DNA of 64,000 bases, from contig NZ_JABMJK010000021.1 of NCBI RefSeq assembly GCF_013376005.1, positions 1-64,000 of the forward strand. Direction: 5' to 3'. This stretch comes from Duganella sp. SG902. GTDB taxonomy: Bacteria; Pseudomonadota; Gammaproteobacteria; Burkholderiales; Burkholderiaceae_D. Within the stretch, counting starts at the first letter, position 1; each line of letters opens with the position of its first letter. This document shows, piece by piece, positions 60,213 to 64,000 of the stretch. The notes under the pieces were generated by a model. It had not been told where the DNA came from. It searched no databases and worked only from the letters and a program-made list of their open reading frames with translations. Made by a program: the position numbers and the translations under genes.

Positions 60213-61826
60213 TTGGGTCGTTTGTTCTGGAAGTTTTTCCTGTCGATCTTGTTGGCGCAGCTCGCCGCGACCGTGGGCATTGGCGGCGCCATCTGGCTGA
60301 AGAGCCGTAACCAGGCCAGTTCGGCGGTCAGCCTGGACACCAGCCCGCCGGCCGAGATGGCCATCAACGCGGCCGCCGCCACTCTGGAGTATGGCGGCGT
60401 GAAAGCCCTGCGGCGCATGCTGGAGAACATGGAGCGCCATCGCGTCTACGCGGTGGATGAACAGGGGCAGGAACTGCTGGGACGCGCCGTCAACGAGCGC
60501 ACGCTGCAGGAGTCGCGCGCGCGCGTGAAAGAGGAAGGCCGGCGCCGCGCCGTGCGCCAGCTGAGCGCGGACGACGGCAAGCGCTATCTGTTGTTCCTGC
60601 CGTCCGGCGAGCGCCCGCGCGGCCTGGAGGGCGACACGCGCCCCCTGCTCGCCGGCCTCGGCGGCGGCGCGCAAATCGCCATGAAGGCGGCCTCCGTGCT
60701 GCAGGGCGCGGAGCCGCGTCCCGGCGGTCCCGGCCGCGATGACGAGCAACGCCCTCCCCCCGCGCCGGCCGGCGGTCAATTTGCACCGCCGCCGGGCCCC
60801 GGCCCGGACCGCCTCGACAACCCTGGCGCCGTCAATGGCCCCGGCGGGCCTGGCGGGCCGGGCGGCCCCGGCATGGACGAGCGCCGCGACATGGGCGGCG
60901 ACCGCCCATGGGGCCCGCGCTTCCAGCCGCTCGGCCCGTGGGTGCCGATCGCGGCGGCCACGCTGGCCAGCCTGCTGTTCGCCGTGCTGCTGGCGTGGTA
61001 CTTCTCGCGCCCGATCCGCGCCCTGCGCCAAGCGTTCGACGCCGCCGCCAACGGCGACCTCGCCCCGCGCTTCGCCAACGACAGCGGCAAGGTCGGCAAC
61101 GAGCTCAACGACCTCGGCCGCGACTTCGACCGCATGACCGCGCGCCTGCGCAGCCTGATCGACGGCCAGACCCGCTTGCTGCACGACGTCTCGCACGAAC
61201 TGCGCTCGCCGCTGGCGCGCTTGCAGGCGGCGATCGGCCTGGCTTACCAGCAGCCGGAAAAATGGAGCGCGTCGATGGAGCGCATCGAGCGCGAAAGCGT
61301 GCGCATGGACAAGCTGGTGGGAGAGTTGCTGACGCTGGCGCGTCTGGAGGCCGGCGCCATCAAGGCCAGCCAGGAGGAAATCAGCATGGCCGACCTGCTC
61401 GACCAGATCGCCGACGATGCCCGCTACGAGGCGGCCAGCCAGCAGCGCACCGTGGTGCAGGAAGGCGACGCCGACGTGCAGGTGATCGGCCAGCCGGACC
61501 TGCTGGGGCGGGCGATCGAAAATGTGGTGCGCAACGCCATCAAGCACAGCCCGGAAGGCGGCGAAGTGCAATTGCAGACGCGCACGCTGGCGGAGACGAA
61601 TCAGCTGATCATCCGCGTGCTGGACCGTGGACCCGGCGTGGCGCCGGCCGACCTGGACACCATCTTCCAGCCCTTCTTCCGCTCCAGCAATGCCAGCGCG
61701 GAGGGCCATGGCCTCGGGCTGGCGATCGCCCAGCACGTGATCGAGGCGCACGGCGGCAGCATCAAGGCCAGCAACCGCGCCGGCGGCGGCCTGTGCGTGG
61801 AAATGGTGTTGCCGGTCAAGCGCTGA
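60213..61826 (+). CDS. CpxA-like sensor histidine kinase
   Basis: The 537-residue inner-membrane kinase starts at TTG 60213, supported by AAGGAG six bases upstream that overlaps the regulator end. It has a first helix (about 5-25) and a periplasmic domain (about 30-245). That domain includes a Pro/Gly-rich stretch (about 168-240). The second helix is at about 245-268, followed by HAMP, HisKA (phospho-His in HDVSHELRSPLARLQ) and HATPase (N box VVRNAIKHSP, G box GLGLAIAQHV). Partner is the regulator three bases upstream. Confidence 0.92.
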   Translation: MGRLFWKFFLSILLAQLAATVGIGGAIWLKSRNQASSAVSLDTSPPAEMAINAAAATLEYGGVKALRRMLENMERHRVYAVDEQGQELLGRAVNERTLQESRARVKEEGRRRAVRQLSADDGKRYLLFLPSGERPRGLEGDTRPLLAGLGGGAQIAMKAASVLQGAEPRPGGPGRDDEQRPPPAPAGGQFAPPPGPGPDRLDNPGAVNGPGGPGGPGGPGMDERRDMGGDRPWGPRFQPLGPWVPIAAATLASLLFAVLLAWYFSRPIRALRQAFDAAANGDLAPRFANDSGKVGNELNDLGRDFDRMTARLRSLIDGQTRLLHDVSHELRSPLARLQAAIGLAYQQPEKWSASMERIERESVRMDKLVGELLTLARLEAGAIKASQEEISMADLLDQIADDARYEAASQQRTVVQEGDADVQVIGQPDLLGRAIENVVRNAIKHSPEGGEVQLQTRTLAETNQLIIRVLDRGPGVAPADLDTIFQPFFRSSNASAEGHGLGLAIAQHVIEAHGGSIKASNRAGGGLCVEMVLPVKR

Positions 61827-61840
61827 CCGGCGGGCGTTTT
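61811..61840 (+). terminator. Terminator of the kinase gene
   Basis: GCCGGTCA (61811-61818) pairs with TGACCGGC (61824-61831) across a 5-nt loop, followed by GGGCGTTTT. It overlaps the kinase stop codon. The T tract is short, so strength is uncertain. Confidence 0.5.
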
Positions 61841-61847
61841 ACGTGGA

Positions 61848-62414
61848 TCAGGCTTTCGGCAGGGTCACGCCGTGCTGGCCCTGGTATTTGCCGTTGCGGT
61901 CCTTGTACGAGACGTCGCACACCTCGTCGCTTTCAAAGAACAGCACCTGGGCGCAGCCCTCGCCGGCGTAGATCTTGGCCGGCAGCGGCGTGGTGTTGGA
62001 GAATTCCAGCGTCACGTAGCCTTCCCATTCCGGTTCAAACGGCGTCACGTTGACGATGATGCCGCAGCGGGCATAGGTCGACTTGCCCAGGCAAACGGTC
62101 AGCACGCTGCGCGGGATGCGGAAGTATTCCATGGTGCGCGCCAGCGCGAACGAGTTCGGCGGGATGATGCAGACGTCGCTTTTCACGTCCACGAAGGAGT
62201 TCGAATCGAAGTTCTTCGGATCGACGATGGTGCTGTTGATGTTGGTGAAGACCTTGAACTCGTCGGCGCAGCGGATGTCGTAGCCGTACGAGGAGGTACC
62301 GTAGGAAATCACCTTGCGGCCGTCTTCCTGGCGTATCTGGTCCGGGAAGAAAGGCTCGATCATCCCGTGTTGCTCCGCCATCCGGCGTATCCATTTATCG
62401 CTTTTAATCGTCAT
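61848..62414 (-). CDS. dcd: dCTP deaminase
   Basis: The 188-residue homotrimeric enzyme deaminates dCTP to dUTP, feeding dUMP to thymidylate synthase. It has the family pattern IEPFFPDQIR near the start, the GTSSYGYDIRCADEF strand and the EPEWEGYVTLEFSNTTPLPAKIYAGEGCAQ segment with the catalytic glutamate. Length is typical. It is last in a minus-strand row after the hydrolase and comEC genes. Confidence 0.96.
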   Translation of the reverse strand: MTIKSDKWIRRMAEQHGMIEPFFPDQIRQEDGRKVISYGTSSYGYDIRCADEFKVFTNINSTIVDPKNFDSNSFVDVKSDVCIIPPNSFALARTMEYFRIPRSVLTVCLGKSTYARCGIIVNVTPFEPEWEGYVTLEFSNTTPLPAKIYAGEGCAQVLFFESDEVCDVSYKDRNGKYQGQHGVTLPKA

Positions 62415-62450
62415 CGCGAGGCATCCTGAAGTTTTACAATGCCCGAGATT

Positions 62451-63287
62451 TTACGCTAACGCCGCCTTTTTAAGAACTTTTTTACCAGATTGCTCGCCCA
62501 GCAGGTCGGCGATCATTTCCCTGGTCGCCTGGGCGGCGGCGGCCGGGTTCTCCATCGGGAACAGGTGGCCGCCCGGCACGATGCGGAAATGCCGCCCCAC
62601 CAGCGCCTGCGTGTGCCGGTGGCCGGACTGGCTGGTCTCCCACGAGTTGTCGCCGCCGATGAAGCCGATCGGCACCGGATATCCCTTGCGCAGCAGCTTG
62701 GGCAGGTGGTGCGGCAGACTGGCGTAGACCGCCGTTTCGTTCTCGCGCGTGAAGCGCAGTTGCACGCCTTCCGGATGCGGTTTCAGGCCGCTTCGCATGT
62801 AGTCGGCCAGCACCCCGGGCGCCCAGGCGGCGAACAGGTCCTTGGCGGCGAAATGGTCATGGGCCGACTGCGCATCGGGCCAGACGTTGCGGCGGCGGAT
62901 GGAGAACTTGGCCGGCGGCACGCTGTAGGCACGTCCCAGCAGCTTGATCATGCGCCAGGCGAACGCGCGCCAGCCGCCGACCACCGGCGCATCGAGCATC
63001 ACCACGCAACGCACCAGATCCGGCCGCTTGTGCCCCACCATCAGGCTCAGCATGCCGCCCAGCGAGTGACCGACCAGGATCACCGGCTCGGTGTAGCGGC
63101 TGGTCAGTTCCTCGATGTATTCATCCACCAGGTGCGGCCAGCAGTCGGTGACCGGGTACCTGGGATTGTGCGCGTGCATGTCGAGCGACTGGATGCCGTA
63201 GTCCCCGGACAGCGCTTCAAAGAACTGGCGATAGACGCCCGCCGGATAGCTGTTGGCATGGGCGAAATGCAGCTTGGGCTTGCTCAC
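62451..63287 (-). CDS. Alpha/beta hydrolase
   Basis: The 278-residue protein has the alpha/beta fold: HFAHANSYPAGVY at the start, the nucleophile elbow VGHSLGGM, the acid in GFIGGDNSWE and the histidine in VPGGHLFPME. The start is GTG 63287, preceded by GGAGA at proper spacing; longer in-frame codons add a basic segment unlike the family. The substrate is unknown. It precedes dcd on the same strand by 36 bp, so they may share a transcript. Confidence 0.9.
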   Translation of the reverse strand: MSKPKLHFAHANSYPAGVYRQFFEALSGDYGIQSLDMHAHNPRYPVTDCWPHLVDEYIEELTSRYTEPVILVGHSLGGMLSLMVGHKRPDLVRCVVMLDAPVVGGWRAFAWRMIKLLGRAYSVPPAKFSIRRRNVWPDAQSAHDHFAAKDLFAAWAPGVLADYMRSGLKPHPEGVQLRFTRENETAVYASLPHHLPKLLRKGYPVPIGFIGGDNSWETSQSGHRHTQALVGRHFRIVPGGHLFPMENPAAAAQATREMIADLLGEQSGKKVLKKAALA

Positions 63288-63357
63288 AAGCGGTCTCCGT
63301 GTGGTTGTTTTTGCCCCATTGTAATGGGAGTCCGGCCCGGGGACTGGTGGAAACGCT

Positions 63358-64000
63358 CTAATAGCGTGCTTGCCAGTAGCGCGCGTGGGTGCCGCGGTAG
63401 CTGGAAATTCGTATAGTTTCATCGAATTCCAGCGTCAAGGCGCCGGCCTGGTCGGTGCGGTAGCGGGCGATGCCGGCGGCGCCGTAGCGTTCGTAGACTT
63501 CGGCCTTTGGATGGCGGTAGCGATTGCGGTGGCCGACCTGGAAAATCGCCGCCTGCGGGCGCACCGCCAGCAGGAAGGCCGGCGTCGAACTGGTGCCGCT
63601 GCCGTGGTGCGGCGCGAGCAGCACGTCCGCGCGCAGGCCGGCGGCGTCGCGCTCCAGCAATTGCGCCTCCTGCTCGGCCTCGATGTCGCCGGCCAGCAGC
63701 ATGGACTTGCCGCCAGCCGTGACTTTCAGCGTGCAGCCGCGCGTGTTGGGCTTGAGCGCGGCGTTGGCGTAGCTGGCCGGCAGCGGGTGCAGGATCTCGA
63801 AGCGCACGCCATCCCAGGTCCAGGCCTGGCCCGCCGCGCACTGTGCGTGCTGGCGCGCCGCGCGCGCGATGGGGTGCCGTGGCGGCAGCGAGGACAGCAC
63901 CCAGCCGACGCCTGCGCCCTCGAGCAGCGACAACGCGCCGCCGGAATGGTCGGCGTCGCTGTGCGAGACCACCATGCCATCCAGCGCGCCGATGCCGCGT
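63358..64000 (-). CDS. comEC: ComEC/Rec2 DNA-uptake protein, C-terminal domain (partial)
   Basis: The frame is open at the window edge; the 5' part lies beyond 64000. The visible part is the metallo-beta-lactamase-like domain at the C terminus of ComEC, with SHSDADHSGG, LLAGDIEAEQEAQLL and LLAPHHGSGTSS. In transformable bacteria ComEC forms the inner-membrane channel for single-stranded DNA, and this domain is proposed to degrade the other strand. Full-length proteins are about 750-850 residues, so most of the gene is missing from the view. A stand-alone MBL protein cannot be formally excluded. Confidence 0.85.
   Translation of the reverse strand, partial: RGIGALDGMVVSHSDADHSGGALSLLEGAGVGWVLSSLPPRHPIARAARQHAQCAAGQAWTWDGVRFEILHPLPASYANAALKPNTRGCTLKVTAGGKSMLLAGDIEAEQEAQLLERDAAGLRADVLLAPHHGSGTSSTPAFLLAVRPQAAIFQVGHRNRYRHPKAEVYERYGAAGIARYRTDQAGALTLEFDETIRISSYRGTHARYWQARY

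Overview
The window is 64 kb of GC-rich chromosome, almost fully coding, from a Gram-negative bacterium. It most resembles the betaproteobacterial family Oxalobacteraceae (Massilia/Duganella/Janthinobacterium type). That placement is inferred from gene order and protein style (methyltransferase-rnhA-dnaQ divergent from gloB, upp, aidB beside a thiolase, DUF2069 and DUF4124 proteins, many c-di-GMP proteins) and was not tested by a search. Housekeeping genes dominate, so this is core chromosome with small accessory patches.

Layout. 1-2115: low-density patch with a broken GH3 glycosidase, a lone AlpA-type regulator and a tRNA-Val(CAC) gene. 2169-5298: three overlapping signalling genes (LuxR/GAF regulator, CHASE3 hybrid kinase, orphan receiver). 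5462-6286: two small exported proteins. 6283-10677: dnaQ, rnhA, a methyltransferase, gloB and malate synthase aceB. 10868-13308: LysR regulator, cold shock protein, Hpt protein and upp. 13346-17145: acyl-CoA metabolism (aidB, a thiolase, a degenerate and truncated crotonase). 17309-25319: two EAL proteins with damaged GGDEF domains, an HDOD protein, an MFS carrier and aroC. 25482-34244: a single 2920-residue RTX protein built from two different families of long repeats. 34302-39866: CBS protein, alpha/beta hydrolase, YihY, wrbA, DUF2069, FAD dehydrogenase, DUF4124. 39866-48101: FtsX-type permease with an AttH-like partner, an ABC exporter, a threonine-aldolase-like enzyme, a DEAD-box helicase. 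48158-51051: thyA, hydrolase, folA and DUF4337. 51133-53499: an AdiA-like decarboxylase behind a terminator-like leader. 53788-57932: DUF1800 lipoprotein, Tat-exported DUF1501 protein and a Tat-lipoprotein intradiol dioxygenase homologue. 58016-58144: a MITE-like palindromic insertion. 58149-61826: a Cpx-like envelope module (unknown protein, Spy/CpxP-like protein, OmpR-type regulator, kinase). 61848-64000: dcd, a hydrolase and the 3' end of comEC.

The points most worth following are the RTX protein with its two repeat regimes, the terminator hairpin touching the ribosome binding site of the decarboxylase, the DUF1800/DUF1501/dioxygenase export group, the PPPYGE motif shared by two neighbouring proteins of the Cpx-like module, and the MITE-like element flanked by a 10-bp direct repeat. 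No CRISPR array, rRNA, complete prophage or complete transposon was seen.
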